Position numbers and translations under genes: made by a program. A stretch of DNA of 64,000 nt from Drosophila pseudoobscura (taxonomy: Eukaryota > Arthropoda > Insecta > Diptera > Drosophilidae): contig NC_046679.1 in the NCBI RefSeq assembly GCF_009870125.1, positions 19,096,001-19,160,000 on the forward strand, given 5' to 3'. Shown piece after piece: positions 51,613-62,879 of the stretch (position 1 is its first letter; each line of letters begins with the position of its first letter). Below the pieces are notes generated by a model. That model was not told the origin of the DNA. It did not search any database and saw only the letters and a program-made list of their open reading frames with translations.

Positions 51613-52623
51613 TTATTGCTGATTGTTTGGATTCATTTGTCCATTGACAATGGGTAAAAAATATGGGTGAGCCATAGCTTCGCGAGCGGTGAGTCGGTCA
51701 ACATGATCGTAACGCAATAGTTTATCAAGAAAGTCTAATGCTTCAGGAGAAACTAGATGTTGGTTGTCGGAATGAACAAATCTTTCCCATCTCTTTCGTG
51801 AGTGACGTTGTAAGATGTCGTGAAATCGCGGATCTAGGTCAATATTGTATTTATCTAAATATGCGTAGAGCTCTTCAGTGCCCAACACCTTTGCAATGCG
51901 TACCAGTTGGTCATAATTGTCATGACCATGGAAGAACGGCTCTTTTCGAAATATCATCGACGCCAGCATACAACCCAAGGACCACATATCAAGTGAATAG
52001 TCGTACATCTGATAATCGACAAGAAGCTCAGGTCCTTTAAAATATCGCGATGCCACCCGCACATTATACTCTTGGCCTGGATGATAAAACTCAGCAAGGC
52101 CCCAATCTATAAGGCGTAACTTCCGATTTTCATGGTCTATCATTACATTGTGTGGCTTTACATCTCGATGCATAATGCCCATGCTGTGACAGTAGTCAAG
52201 CGCCTTCAGAAGCTCAAACAAATAGTAGCGAATCTCGTAGTCTGTTAGTGTTTGGTAAAGTTGTTTAAAATCCGTGTTATTGACGTGCTCAAATATTAAC
52301 GCTGGGGTGCGAGAAACTGGATCCTTAACAACTGCTAGCAGTGTTATGATATTTGTTCCACCGCGTAAGTTCTCCAGAATTTTAATTTCACGCTTGATCT
52401 TCTTCTTTTTCACAGGTTTTAGAATTTTGACAACACATTTTTCTGTGGTTGTAATATTAATAGCCTCGAAAACCTCGGAATACTTGCCACGCCCAAGTTT
52501 CCGGACCAATTGGTAATCGTCTTGATTGCCCCAATCGACGACATAATTTTCGTAGTCCCAATATTCATCTGGTTTGTGCGCATTCACATCTGTGTATACA
52601 CGGGCGGCACTTGGTAATGTCAT
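51613..52623 (-). CDS. CkIIalpha: Casein kinase 2, catalytic subunit alpha
   Basis: Serine/threonine kinase, catalytic half of the CK2 tetramer; phosphorylates acidic Ser/Thr sites in nucleus and cytoplasm. The reading frame is uninterrupted, 336 residues, in one exon, the length I recall for the fly protein. Features in order: the N-terminal segment that packs on the kinase core, glycine loop GRGKYSEV, catalytic lysine in VVKILKPV, basic cluster KKKKIKR (substrate and heparin binding), catalytic loop HRDVKPHN, the DWG that replaces DFG in CK2, and the activation segment [14 protein letters not shown]. The start is the ATG opening [10 protein letters not shown], the conserved N-terminus; the frame stays open upstream. 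Codon quality is undamaged although surrounded by repeats. Confidence 0.97.
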   Translation of the reverse strand: MTLPSAARVYTDVNAHKPDEYWDYENYVVDWGNQDDYQLVRKLGRGKYSEVFEAINITTTEKCVVKILKPVKKKKIKREIKILENLRGGTNIITLLAVVKDPVSRTPALIFEHVNNTDFKQLYQTLTDYEIRYYLFELLKALDYCHSMGIMHRDVKPHNVMIDHENRKLRLIDWGLAEFYHPGQEYNVRVASRYFKGPELLVDYQMYDYSLDMWSLGCMLASMIFRKEPFFHGHDNYDQLVRIAKVLGTEELYAYLDKYNIDLDPRFHDILQRHSRKRWERFVHSDNQHLVSPEALDFLDKLLRYDHVDRLTAREAMAHPYFLPIVNGQMNPNNQQ

Positions 52624-52756
52624 TTCCACTAATGGTTTGTCCTTTCGCTGTACCTCTTCTGCAAACGTTAGTTGTATGGAGAGCCGTGCGGCTTCGTAAT
52701 ATGCCTCAGGTTTGTATTGATTGCTACAAACAACAATATTGTTATTGTTTGACTGT
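52624..52756 (-). other. CkIIalpha 5' leader exon (putative)
   Basis: Upstream of the CkIIalpha ATG an acceptor-like TTTTTCTTTCAG ends at 52757, so transcription probably enters through a spliced leader. All 44 codons from there to the ATG are open in the kinase frame, including [20 protein letters not shown]. It is most simply untranslated leader, but an N-terminally extended isoform cannot be excluded. Confidence 0.5.
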
Positions 52757-52984
52757 CTGAAAGAAAAACATATTTTTTTTGTTTGTTATTTGTTGTTTAA
52801 GTATATATCTGATTTTTTGTATGTCCCTAATTTTTACAGAAAAAATTATGTCAGCAATAAAAAACAGGAAGAGGAAGTTACAACATACTTGGGGACCCGT
52901 ACGCTCTAACTAAAATTATAATAAATAATATGAATGCTGTGAGGTATGCGATTAGATTTAGATTCATCATACGCCGACAGAGCA

Positions 52985-53380
52985 CTTTTTATACCCGATA
53001 CTCGAAATGGGTATAGGGGTTTATTAGATTTGTGGTGAAAATGGATGTGTGTAACGTCCAGAAGGAAGCGATTCCGATCCCATAAATATATATATTCTTG
53101 ATCAGCATCAATAAACGAGTCGATTGAGCCATGTCCGTTTGTCCGTCCCTATCATCGCCTAGTGCTCAGAGACTATAAGAGCTGGAGCACCGACATTTTG
53201 TATCTAGACTTCTGTGATAGGTCACTGTTATAAGTGTATATTAAAACATCGCCCCGCCAACTTCCGCCCCCACAAAGAACGAAAATCTGTGGCATCCACA
53301 AATTCAGAGATACGAGAAAACTGAAAACGCAGAATCGTAGAGGATGGCCATATCTTCTAGATACGAAAAAGCGTTAGAAA
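52985..53380 (-). repeat. DINE-1/INE-1 Helitron fragment
   Basis: Inverted copy: starts with the tail 'tttttatacccgatactcg', then 'gtaacgtccagaaggaagcg', 'ctatcatcgcctagtgctca', and ends in 'tacgagaaaactgaaaacgc'. It lies within 400 bp of the CkIIalpha leader. Confidence 0.82.
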
Positions 53381-53743
53381 CGTGTGGTTTTCAAAATGAT
53401 TTGTTTCTAAATATATGACTATGATACGTAAAAGCAAATTAGTATAAACCATAGCTCGCACATAACGGTCAACACTTTTTCCCTTTGCTGTCTGGTCACG
53501 GACGAAACAGAAAAATACCACGCACAGACGGTCTCTCACCGAGCAGACCACTTTTTGTCTCTTCGCTTGTGTTATGTGCTTCGAGAGACAACTTAGAGAG
53601 ACACTAGTGATCAAGCGCTCACAGAAAAAGAGTCGGTAGATGAGCTGAACCAAACAAGTGTTAGAGTAAAGTGTTATTAGTTTTTTCCTATTGGGGTTAT
53701 TGTATTGTGATATGTATATTTTTTATATATTTGCGAGTTTTCT

Positions 53744-54068
53744 GCAAACAGATACGATGAAGAAGAGATGTGATGATAATGGAGGTCATACCCATTATAA
53801 ATTAAATTCATTTTAAGCGCCAATATTCAAACAGCATACTATTCACAAAAGCAAGTGAACTGCCATAGTTGCCATAGGCACCAAACCTACAAGCATACAT
53901 ACGCAAAAGACACTTTTTTCGTTCGCTCGCAACAAAATTCTCAGTGAAAAACAGTAGCAAAAGGGAAGTGAAAAAATCGGTCTTTGCTTGAAGGAAGAGC
54001 GAGTTAAGCAAAACCGATTTAATCTGATATTTTCTGTCTCTTTTCTCAACGTGACCGTAAATGAGAGG
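53744..54068 (-). repeat. Inverted repeat C, left arm
   Basis: Reverse complement of 61960-62280. Shared blocks include 'gatgaagaagagatgtgatg', 'ccatagttgccataggcacc', 'aagcatacatacgcaaaaga', 'aaaaatcggtctttgcttga'. No coding signal; the matching open frames in both arms are shadows of the repeat. Confidence 0.85.
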
Positions 54069-54149
54069 GTTTTTTCAGAAACGCCGAAAGTGTCAACCGT
54101 TATTTGCGAGGTCTGGTATACAATTTTGTTTGAAATTGATAAAGCGACA

Positions 54150-54730
54150 ACAAACGAAGGGGAACGTTGTGAGTTGCTGCTGCAACCGCAACTCTACATT
54201 TAAACCCGATACATAGTCAGTATGCCTACATTGAGCGACAAAGAGTGCGTCCGGGAGAGACAGAAATCGCCAATCTGGTAGATATGGTCATTCTTTACAA
54301 TTGTGCGTTTTTAGTTAAGTCAATATTGTGGATGCCACAGATTTTCGTCCGGAAAGAGGTGGGGCGAAATTTTGAAATACACTTGTGCAGGTTCGATATC
54401 ACTGGAGTATGGATACCAAATTTGGTTGCTCACTTTTAGCGATAGGCAAAGCCGACTTTGAAACGTTGAAAATTGTTTTCATCATTCTAGCTATAATAAT
54501 GATACGATCCTGTTCAGATACTGCAGAATTGAAGATATTTTCATTCTCTATATATCACAGAAGTCTGGATACAAAATTTCTCTGAGCAATAGGCGATCAT
54601 AGGGACGGACAGACAGTCAGGGCTCAATCGACTCGACTATTGATGCTGATCAAGAATATATATACTTTATATACTTTTACCACAAATCTAATATACCCCA
54701 TACTCATTTTGAGCATCGGGTAAAAAAATA
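54150..54730 (+). repeat. DINE-1/INE-1 Helitron copy
   Basis: From 'gaacgttgtgagttgctgct' through 'tattgtggatgccacagatt', a second middle block and 'gactattgatgctgatcaag' to 'tttgagcatcgggtaaaaaa'. Shortened in the middle relative to 44.2 kb. Confidence 0.82.
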
Positions 54731-54734
54731 AAAA

Positions 54735-56180
54735 TTGAAGAAATGTTTGATTGGGAAAACCTTACGCTAAGAAAGTCAAACAGGCATGAAATTTCAGAGT
54801 GCGGCTTTTTTTGTCGCTGGGTGTATATCATATAAGAAAACAATTTTTCGACCGATCATTTCTATGGAAGAACTTGGTATACGGGTCATCATTTGGGCCC
54901 GTTGGAAAATTTCCGTCTAACTAATTAGGAGCCTATTTGCTTGACTTTTTTTTAGTTTTCTAGTTACATTTCCTAAATCAATAAATTGATGGCAACACAC
55001 AGTTTTCTGACGATTTGTGCCAGAGACTCTCATATTCATTATTCAATGGAAATTCGAGTGTCATAAAAAAAAGTATAATAATGTCTACAGCGCCAGTAAA
55101 TAAAAGTTTATATTCAATATAACAATTTTTGTATCCTAATATACTAAACGAAGTCTACAGTTAAATTGTAGAATTGGTCTCAAATTAAAAATATTCTTAT
55201 TCTCAACAACGTACCCAAACGTATAAAATTTGATGTAATTTAACCTTGGTGGCTTCGATGATGGTTTATTGATATCTCTGCAACCCAGAGAGGCGATCGT
55301 CGGTTGCAATAGTGGTTTTGAGAAGTAGGCTAATTGACGCTGCACCCCGACTACGTTCCATAGACGATTAATGTTCTAATATAAGATGCAAAATAAAAAA
55401 TATATTTAGTACTAAACCTGTTTTTTTATAAAAGAAATAAGCAAAAGGTTAGATATGTAAACAATTAACGCATTATATACATATGTATATAGATATTTAT
55501 ACATGCATGTGACAAATGAAAAAAAAATATATTTAAGCAGAATAAAAGGATTCTTTCAATAACATATACTCAATTCAATAAAAAGCAACCTGCATTTCAA
55601 GCTTGAAAAAACACAAGTGTAGGTATATGTATGTATATTAATGTATTTAAGTCGGAAGATTTAATGCCGCATGAAACACATTAATATATGTATGTATGTA
55701 CATTTACGCCAGAGTATAAAAATACATACACATAATCGAATGACATACGCATGTATGAATCTCTGTTGGTAATACGAAAACACCACAGTTGTTAGTTGTT
55801 TTCATCATATAACAGAGCTTTTTATGGATACTCACGTCGTTGCTAAAGGCGTCGCCGTGTATAATGTCCAAAAGTTTTTTATTTTATGGTTAACCGCCAA
55901 TCATTACCGAATGAGTTCTGCATAATAAGTAATGTGGCTGAAAAGAATAGACCTTATTGTCAAGAAACAAATTTTAAGAAAAGAATTCGGGACAGTAGAA
56001 TTGGAACAAAAAATTGGTTCACGTGTATTTACATGGTAAATAAATTTAGTCGAAACCACCCATAAAGTAGTTTGGAAAAATGTATGAGATTCGTTTAGTG
56101 TTGGCAGCAATGAGCCCACTTTGTGATAAAGTTGGTATTTAATTTTGAACGTGGAATTAAATTGTTGACCGTTTGCAGCA
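54735..56180. other. AT-rich spacer with TATG microsatellites
   Basis: Contains scattered TATGTATGTA runs (e.g. 55480-55500, 55625-55700) and no convincing gene. Confidence 0.4.
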
Positions 56181-56181
56181 A

Positions 56182-56442
56182 TATTGTTAACTATTTCTAT
56201 TGCTCCAAATGATGTCATTTGGAAACATGAATTGACTTCAAAAACATGCTTCGATCAGGATCTGACCGATAAGTAATCCGTGCAATGGTTTCGGTGGTGT
56301 TTCAGTTTCGGTTAACACTCGAGCAACACATCCCAGCTGGCCCATTTTTAAATTTGAGTGCATGACAACGCATACGTTCCTTTTCCAAAGTACCAATAAC
56401 CACTTTTGAATCAGCATAATATCACTAACCATACAGTATATG
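56182..56442 (+). repeat. Tandem duplication D, unit 1
   Basis: 261-bp unit from 'tattgttaactatttctatt' to 'aaccatacagtatatg', followed directly by unit 2. Confidence 0.88.
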
Positions 56443-56720
56443 TATTGTTAACTATTTCTATTGCTCCAAATGATGTCATTTGGAAACATGAATTGAATCT
56501 GCGAATTGACTTCAAAAACATGCTACGATCAGGATTTGACCGATAAGTAATCCGTGCAATGGTTTCGGTGGTGTTTCAGTTTCGGTTAACACATTGAGCA
56601 ACACATCCCAGCTGTCCCATTTTTGAATTTGAGTGCATGACAACGCGAACGTTCCTTTTCCAAAGTACCAATAACCACTTTAGAATCAGCATAATATCAC
56701 TAACCATACAGTATATGTAT
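56443..56720 (+). repeat. Tandem duplication D, unit 2
   Basis: Near-identical to unit 1, with a small insertion in 'gaattgaatctgcgaattga' (unit 1: gaattga) and few substitutions. Each unit ends in the CACTAACCATAC motif also seen as a palindrome at 27.7 kb. Confidence 0.88.
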
Positions 56721-56869
56721 TTAAAATCAGGCTCATGCTGGAATGCTAGTCGAAGAAATAAATTTGATGTAAATGCTTTATTAAATTGTTGGCGTTGTTG
56801 GTCAATTCCTCTACGTCTTTCGACTATGTATGATACCGGGTACTACCCAGTGTGACCGCAGCGCACACC

Positions 56870-57560
56870 AACGGCCACATTACCAGCTGAATTTTGTATA
56901 TAAAGCAGCTACGAGAAAGCCATAACCGGCCCGCCATCGGCGGTTGCTTCGTTCCACGTCACTGCAGAAGGTTGGAAAATATCGTTGTTGTCTTCAAAGC
57001 CCAAAGTAGCGCCCCTTAAAACCAAAACGCTCCCATGGCTTCAGTTATGTGCCGCTCACCCTCTCGCAGATCCGTGTTACAGAACCAAGCCCCTATTAAA
57101 CGTCTCTATCGAACGTATCGTTTATTGGTCGGATTCAGTAGAAACTCTTCATTGGATTCGGTCTCATCCATCGTCGTTGTCGACTGCCGTTTCGAATAGA
57201 GGAAGATTTAAAAGTGGTCAGATGATGTTATATGGCGGCATGTACGCACGAAACAGAACCCAGCAGATATTGTCTCAAGAGGTTGTGACGTCAACGAAAT
57301 CGTCCAATCAATCTGGTTCGAAGGATAATCATTTCAAGAGGATGAAGAAGAAAACTGGTCCAAGAACTCTCACCTAAAACCTTCTGTAGACCTTCAGCTG
57401 GAAAACAGGAAGACTGCGGTTGGGCTGACCGCTGCGAAGTTCGGATTCCTGTGGTTAAAAATTCGGACAAATGGCTTCAGTGGCAACCCAACCTGGCCGA
57501 GGACAATCTGCCGCCGCAGGATCGGCTCGTCGGGAATGTCAACGCCACGCACGCAGAAGA
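56870..57560 (+). pseudogene. BEL/Pao RNase H fragment
   Basis: Frame 56985-57377: SKPKVAPLKTKTLPWLQLCA and IERIVYWSDSVETLHWIRSH match BEL/Pao RNase H ('SKSKVAPLK--SLPRLELCA', 'WSDS--VL-WI'). It decays after 57.38 kb. Confidence 0.78.
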
Positions 57561-57627
57561 GGTCGTTGACCTCAGGACTAGCACTGGCATAATATTTTTT
57601 GAATTGTTAAGCTTTGAAATCGTAGTT

Positions 57628-57812
57628 TTGAAGTCTAGTGTAAGTTACGCTAGGGCAAAGAGGGAGCACAATAAAAGCTCGCTCTTGGTGAAGATGCTAA
57701 GAGGTGAAGTTGTAAGAAAAAATAGAGCATTCGTTGAAATTGAATAATATCGAGCGAGATTCCCTTTCGTCTCGCCCAGCAAATTACAGCCAGACAAAAG
57801 TTTCGGTTCTTG
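57628..57812 (+). repeat. GAGA-rich LTR-like repeat B, shortened copy
   Basis: 'gaagtctagtgtaagtta', 'gctagggcaaag', 'caataaaagctcgctct', and the end 'aaattacagcca' as at 23.49-23.70 kb. It lacks the palindromic 'ggcgaattcgcc' piece. It follows BEL/Pao sequence, supporting an LTR identity. Confidence 0.6.
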
Positions 57813-57989
57813 TTCTTTAATTTTATTTTTTTGATTATTTCTTTTACTATTTGTTTTTGGGGTTATATTCAAATTTATAACAATTTAAAATGAACTAATA
57901 CTCTTTATTTGGGCTCTCAAGGGCTGTAGCGCAGCAGCAGTATGTTTTGGGTAGAATCATAATGGTTATTTTTATGTTATTCTACATGT

Positions 57990-58200
57990 AGTGTGGTTCA
58001 AGAGGGAGAACATTAACAGCTTGGTTCTCCAGCTTCGTTAGTAAACTTCAATTCCGGCCGGGTTTGTAGTTCCGATCCCTGGATCCGATATTCAGGATTC
58101 GACTTCTGATGGAAAGTGGCGCTACGTGCCAACACATCCAAACCGAGATTATTTTCTGTTGCTAGGCGAGTTGATCAAGTCTCCATGGTGTTTTGATCCT
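57990..58200 (+). pseudogene. BEL/Pao RNase H/integrase junction scrap
   Basis: Reads SDGKWRYVPTHPNRDYF and LGELIKSPWCFDP, like 'W-YVPT--NPAD..SRG' of BEL/Pao. Confidence 0.5.
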
Positions 58201-58609
58201 TCATTTCTACTCATTTCATTCGCTGAACTGGTCCGCCGCAGTTGGAAAACTTGACGTTGACATGGACGTAATCCACTTGGTGAAGCGAAGAAAGTATGTT
58301 CACTGCCGCACAGGAGACTATCTATACCCTCAAATTCGTCGATAATGTCAGCTTGTACACTTACAGTCACCGACACCAGATGAGCGTCGTTTTGCTTCAC
58401 ATTAACTGATTTAAAACATTCAACAAACTTATTTTGCAGAGGATATTCGTTTATTTCAGAAGAAAAAACCATAAAAGAGCAGCTTAAAGTTTACCCTTTT
58501 AAAAAACGGGAACGGATTTGAACTTAAAAAACGAAAGGGACCTACTAAATCGTGTACCTGCTCACCAAGGCTCACCATGTTCATGAAGCAGACCCAAGAT
58601 AAAATTTAT

Positions 58610-58880
58610 AAATTTTGCGCATCGGATTTTATTGGTTTCCATTTTATCCCCCACAGGGTCAATTAGGAAGCTGTTGGGAAGCGCTTCAGTCAAGAGTGCA
58701 AAGGGGCTGTTGAATCATTCGCTGGAAAATAGATTCACGTTTGAAGAGCTGAGCACTGTCTTCGTCGGAAGCGATTCTCAATTCGCGACCGTTATCACCG
58801 CTGCCGCCAGACCCAATTGACTATAGCGCTCAAACGGCTGGTCATCTCTTGGTTGACGAATCTAACGATCACTAACTAAG
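58610..58880 (+). pseudogene. BEL/Pao integrase scrap
   Basis: Plus-strand LLGSASVKSAKGLLNHSLEN, RFTFEELSTVF and then LPPDPIDYSAQTAGHLLVDE: the segment around the last catalytic glutamate and 'NSRPL..LTPGHFL' of BEL/Pao. Confidence 0.75.
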
Positions 58881-58884
58881 AGGT

Positions 58885-59630
58885 CCGTGGAACACAACAA
58901 CCTGTCAAATATGGAAAGCCGGAAACTAGGCCGAGTGCTATCTACTGTGCTTGTATGGGTACACCTTCGCACAGAAGGTCAGAGCGTCAGAGTTGCGTGT
59001 GAGGAAGATAGAAAACGTGACGCAGAAGACGGAGTTTCCGGAAAAACCTGTAGCTGGAGGAGCACCTGCGAGGAGCACCTACCTCTGGGAAACTCCACTT
59101 CTGTTACAATGAGAACAGTGAGTAACCAGAAGACGGGCTACTTCAAGAGCTGTCATATCTTCCGCAGCCATAGAAGGCTGGGGGCTGGGTCTGTTGCGAA
59201 AATATAGACCGGGCGGAGAGTCTATGGATACACACGCCTTCGCCGGAAACGAACTTTATTATGTTTTAAATTTAAGGATTGATATTTCCTACGAGTCATT
59301 TTAAATTGCCATAGGTTGAAGTATGATCGTAACCCATAATTACAAGACACGGAGCCAGATAAGTTCATTTGAATTAGCGCATCACTCAGGGGGGAGGGCA
59401 GCATCTCTGCTGGTGCCATATCCTCCTTGTATATTTTTCTTGATTAAGATAGGCTTATCTAAATACCTTCCTGGAAAACGGTTTGGTATGAATTTTATGT
59501 ATAGCTTGATCAGAGGTAATGTAGATAGCCCCGACTTGCTAAACTGCACAAACATCACTGTCTTTATTAGATCCGTTAGAAAGTTTACATTTTTTTTCCA
59601 ATTTTTTTTATTGTGCCATTTATTAAAATA
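58885..59630. other. Repeat-rich spacer downstream of mRpS5
   Basis: The first 330 bases may continue the BEL/Pao relic, but no motif is clear. The rest is the AT-rich 3' flank of mRpS5. Confidence 0.35.
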
Positions 59631-60712
59631 TTATCCATAGAAATTTACCAATTTATGTAGTCTTACATTAGCTTGGTTTCTAAAACGTTCCTCTTTAATT
59701 TGAAATAATTTATGGCCTTTCGAGTCGACATAAAAGGGATACGTTGCTTTTTTTTGTAATACAATTTTATTTCCTAGTGTAAAATGCATAATGTCGACGG
59801 CATGCTTTTTAGTTTCTTGTACTGGGGATATTGGGGCAATAGCTTTTATTTCTGTATATCCATTCCTTGCATTTCGTTGCTCAACAATATTTAAACTTGT
59901 CTCATTAGCAATATTTTGATATGATTTCTGACGCATTAGCCCAATAATAAAAGCTTTAACTATGTGCTGAAGATTTGTAGAGCCTTCAATTTTTGCGTAC
60001 AAATCTTTTATACCTATAACCTTGCAAATAGTTTGTATTGCACGATGGCATATTAATCCATAGCCTTCAGGTTTTTTAAAACAATATATCTTTGTCTTTC
60101 CAAATCCTGTAAAAAAATCATGGTAGATGGTCCTGTTTTCACAAAGATCAATATTAATTAGTTTTTGGCCTGCCCGATTTTTTGACTTTCGAAGCGCAGT
60201 TCGAACTTCTGGGGCTTTAACTGTTGCGAACCCTCCTAAACCATTACCATTTCCAGTAACGGATAAAACAGAATATCTACGTTTTCGTCCCATATTTCCT
60301 TTCATAATAAAAACAATTTTATTCTCCAACACCCGGGTATCAAATGAACTGAATTCTTCTTCTCCCACAGTATCAGGGGGACCAATGCTTCTTCCTGGCA
60401 TTTTACTTCCAGACCATCCACGATCTATTGAACTTAATTTCACCATTCTAAAGTTACTTAATGAATCGCGCAACTTAAAAATTCCATTTTCTCTGTCCAA
60501 GTTTTCAGAAAGTTTTTGCTGATATACGAGCTCATTTCCACGAATTATAGGTGAATTTAAGCCGGGCCATATGCAATTATTTTTCCCAAGTCCTATAGTT
60601 TGTCCTTTATTTAGGTCCTTCGCAACTTTTTTTCCACTTCCTTTCCCACGACCCCTTTTCTTTCCAGCATTGCTGACTGCAGTTACTCCACGCCAAATGT
60701 CCTCGGCTGGTA
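59631..60712 (-). CDS. mRpS5: Mitochondrial ribosomal protein S5 (main exon)
   Basis: Small-subunit mitoribosomal protein of the uS5 family, part of the decoding-side body of the 28S subunit. The exon carries 359 codons after an acceptor TTTTTTAG. It begins PAEDIWRGVTAVSNAGKKRG, matching the 'T-DELWKG' start of the animal mature protein. It continues with WPGLNSPII, RGWSGSKMPGRSIGPPD, the S5 double-stranded RNA-binding fold (FDTRVLE, SVTGNGNGLGGFA, ALRKSKNRA) and the C-terminal S5 domain (GYGLICHRAIQTICKVIGI, DLYAKIEGSTN). It ends HKLVNFYG before the stop. The exon begins in phase 1, so a leader exon encoding the mitochondrial targeting peptide is required and was not securely found. Neighbouring DNA is all repeat-derived. 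Confidence 0.93.
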
Positions 60713-60769
60713 CTAAAAAATACGAGAAAATTCTTTATTATTTTTTCGGTTATTAGTTAAAAGTTTTTA

Positions 60770-60985
60770 GCTTCTAAAAGAGAGAAGTCCAGATCCTTCT
60801 GGAGATTGATCGGGAAATGCTGGATGTCCACAATGAGCAGCAGAAATTACAGAAGGAGCACCAAACTCCATTAAATTGCGAGTAGCCGGTTTGACCTTGG
60901 CTACTCGCAATTTCCAAACAGAAAGATTAAGGCTACATATATAGTACTTTTTGTATACTATCGCCAATATCGTCAATTTATTCAT
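60770..60985 (-). CDS. Candidate leader region for mRpS5 (unresolved)
   Basis: An ATG-started frame just upstream of the mRpS5 acceptor encodes a basic, acid-poor stretch (MNKLTILAIVYKKYYICSLN, then WKLRVAKVKPATRNL) that could be a mitochondrial presequence. It runs on to a stop at about 60768. No strong GT donor in the needed phase was found; a weak one after NLMEF (TTTG/GTGCTC) would fit. The true leader may differ. Confidence 0.25.
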
Positions 60986-60999
60986 TTCCACTTGTGAAA

Positions 61000-61245
61000 G
61001 TGGAAAATGTCACACTTCAGACATAAACTTTATAATTGTTGTTGGTATCAGTTCTTTTTTTGATCGCAACAATTTTTGTCAATTAATTCCTTAACAGTTA
61101 TAAATTATTCTACAGGAAATGTACCTTTCTCTACGCTTTGTGTACACTCTACTCTACTGCAGCATTTTTTTTTTACCAGTCAGTTGTCAGTTCTCTATTT
61201 GATATTTTATTTATTTATTTAATTAACAATTATCTGCTAATCTTT
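61000..61245. other. Upstream flank of mRpS5
   Basis: AT-rich. A possible donor AAG/GTACAT lies near 61123 on the minus strand but no coding leader precedes it (the ATG there meets a stop at once). Confidence 0.3.
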
Positions 61246-61247
61246 GG

Positions 61248-61545
61248 ACGTTGATATGCAATGATTGCATCTTGCAAGAGGCGATGCACTTACTGCACCG
61301 TCAAGTGTCCCGTCTGAAACCAGCAGAAGGCGAGCATGCAGGAAAGATAGCTGTTAGACTAATATTCGAGGAAAATGAGCACTAAAGTTACCAAGAGAAC
61401 TAGGCATGCATTCAAAATACAAATACCACTATAATTACTAATTACTAGAAAGGTATTTAAGGATTAGTAATTTAAAAAGGGGAAGAGAATTAGTGGTGGA
61501 TATGATATGGTAGAGGGAATTATAATCCGAGCATAAGACCCTAAA
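61248..61545 (-). repeat. LINE 3'-end family, copy 3
   Basis: Inverse of 43.75-44.12 kb, including 'aattataatccgagcataag', 'accactataattactaatta', 'gttagactaatattcgagga' and 'gatatgcaatgattgcatct'. It joins a DINE-1 copy at 61545. Confidence 0.78.
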
Positions 61546-61724
61546 CGGACAGACGGACGGACGGACAGACAGACATGGCTCAATCGACTCGGCTATTGAT
61601 GCTGATCAAGAATATATATACTTTATGGGGTCGGAAACGATTCCTTCTGGACGTTACACACACATCCACTTTTACCACAAATCTAATATAACCCAATACT
61701 CATTTTGAGTATCGGGTATAAAAA
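61545..61724 (+). repeat. DINE-1 3' tail copy
   Basis: (GGAC/AGAC)n, then 'tcaatcgactcggctattga', 'actttatggggtcggaaacg' and the end 'tgagtatcgggtataaaaaa'. Confidence 0.85.
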
Positions 61725-61959
61725 ACCAGCTGCACTTATCACCAAACGTGTGATATGTTCAGAATTAGACCAAACCTTTAACCCACTAGGACTCTTTTCA
61801 CCGGTGGTAGTAAAAGAAACAATAGAACAATGAAACCACTTAGGACTCACAAACTGAGTCCGAAAGGATCTTCACATGGATTTTAACACGGGTTCAGGAT
61901 GCTTCTGGAATATTTCACCGTTGTGCTATCCTCATCATACCATACCTTTGATTTCAACC

Positions 61960-62280
61960 TCTCATTTACGGGCACATTGAGAAAAGAGACAGAAAAGACC
62001 AGATCAAATCTGTTTTGCTCAACTCGCTCTTCCCTCAAGCAAAGACCGATTTTTTCACTTCTCTTTTGTTACTGTCTTTTACTGAGAATTTTGTCGCGAG
62101 CGAACGAAAAAAGTGTCTTTTGCGTATGTATGCTTGTAGGTTTGGTGCCTATGGCAACTATGGCAGTTCACTTGCCTTTGTGAATTGTATGCGGTTTGAC
62201 TATAGGCGCTTAAAATGAATTTAATTTATAATGGGTATAAGCTCCATTATCATCACATCTCTTCTTCATCGTATCTGTTC
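61960..62280 (+). repeat. Inverted repeat C, right arm
   Basis: Inverse partner of 53744-54068, about 8 kb away, with mRpS5 between. The arms agree over about 320 bp with scattered substitutions. Confidence 0.85.
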
Positions 62281-62539
62281 AGTTTTCAGATATGTACATA
62301 TGACAATATAATAACCCAATAGATGCGGAAAACATGAATATATAAGCATAAGTACGAAAAAAACTTAAAACAATTTACTCGCGACCTAACCACAGATGCA
62401 CGCGTTCGAAGTTCCAATCTATTCATTGCGACAATGTAACTAACTTCGTAGGTGTAAATAACTAGCTCTAAGAATAAGTAGAAGCTATATTTAGCTCAAA
62501 GGCAAGTGATCTGATCAGGAATCATTCCAATAAAAGACA

Positions 62540-62870
62540 GCTGGAATTCAAATTTATTCCCCGGGCTCTATCGTTCGGCGGTCTCTGGGAAACTGCGGTA
62601 AAATAAAAAAAAAGCTGTGATAACAACCAGCAACACAGCCTCCTTGACATTTGGGGAGCTAACACAGTGGTAATCGAAATTTATGCGATTCTCAATTCTC
62701 GATCCATTACTCCAATCTCAAATGACCCAACTGATACAACAGCGCTTAACCCAGAACACTTATTGATTGGCGAACCAACGAGGATTAAGCGACCAACTAT
62801 CCGACATATTTTCAACTCGTTTAATGTCACCGGAAACCCGCTCCATAACTTACTGCTAAAAGGGAAATTG
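62540..62870 (+). pseudogene. BEL/Pao integrase scrap
   Basis: FIPRALSFGGLWETAVK, then IEIYAILNSRSITPISND and ALNPEHLLIGEPTRI: integrase core end ('FGGLWE--VK', 'LNSRPL-P', 'LTP-HLLIG'). Confidence 0.75.
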
Positions 62871-62879
62871 ATCATAATC

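Noticed and set aside
51738..52516. Plus-strand frames of 100 and 80 codons over CkIIalpha
   Set aside because: Antisense shadows of the strongly conserved kinase frame.
53808..54049. Overlapping 67- and 68-codon frames repeated at 61.9-62.2 kb
   Set aside because: Both overlapping frames are kept only because the 0.32-kb DNA repeat is conserved; no protein-like constraint.
58149..58472. 107-codon minus-strand frame upstream of a BEL/Pao scrap
   Set aside because: Partly antisense to BEL/Pao relic sequence (57.99-58.20 kb); no recognised domain or conserved start.
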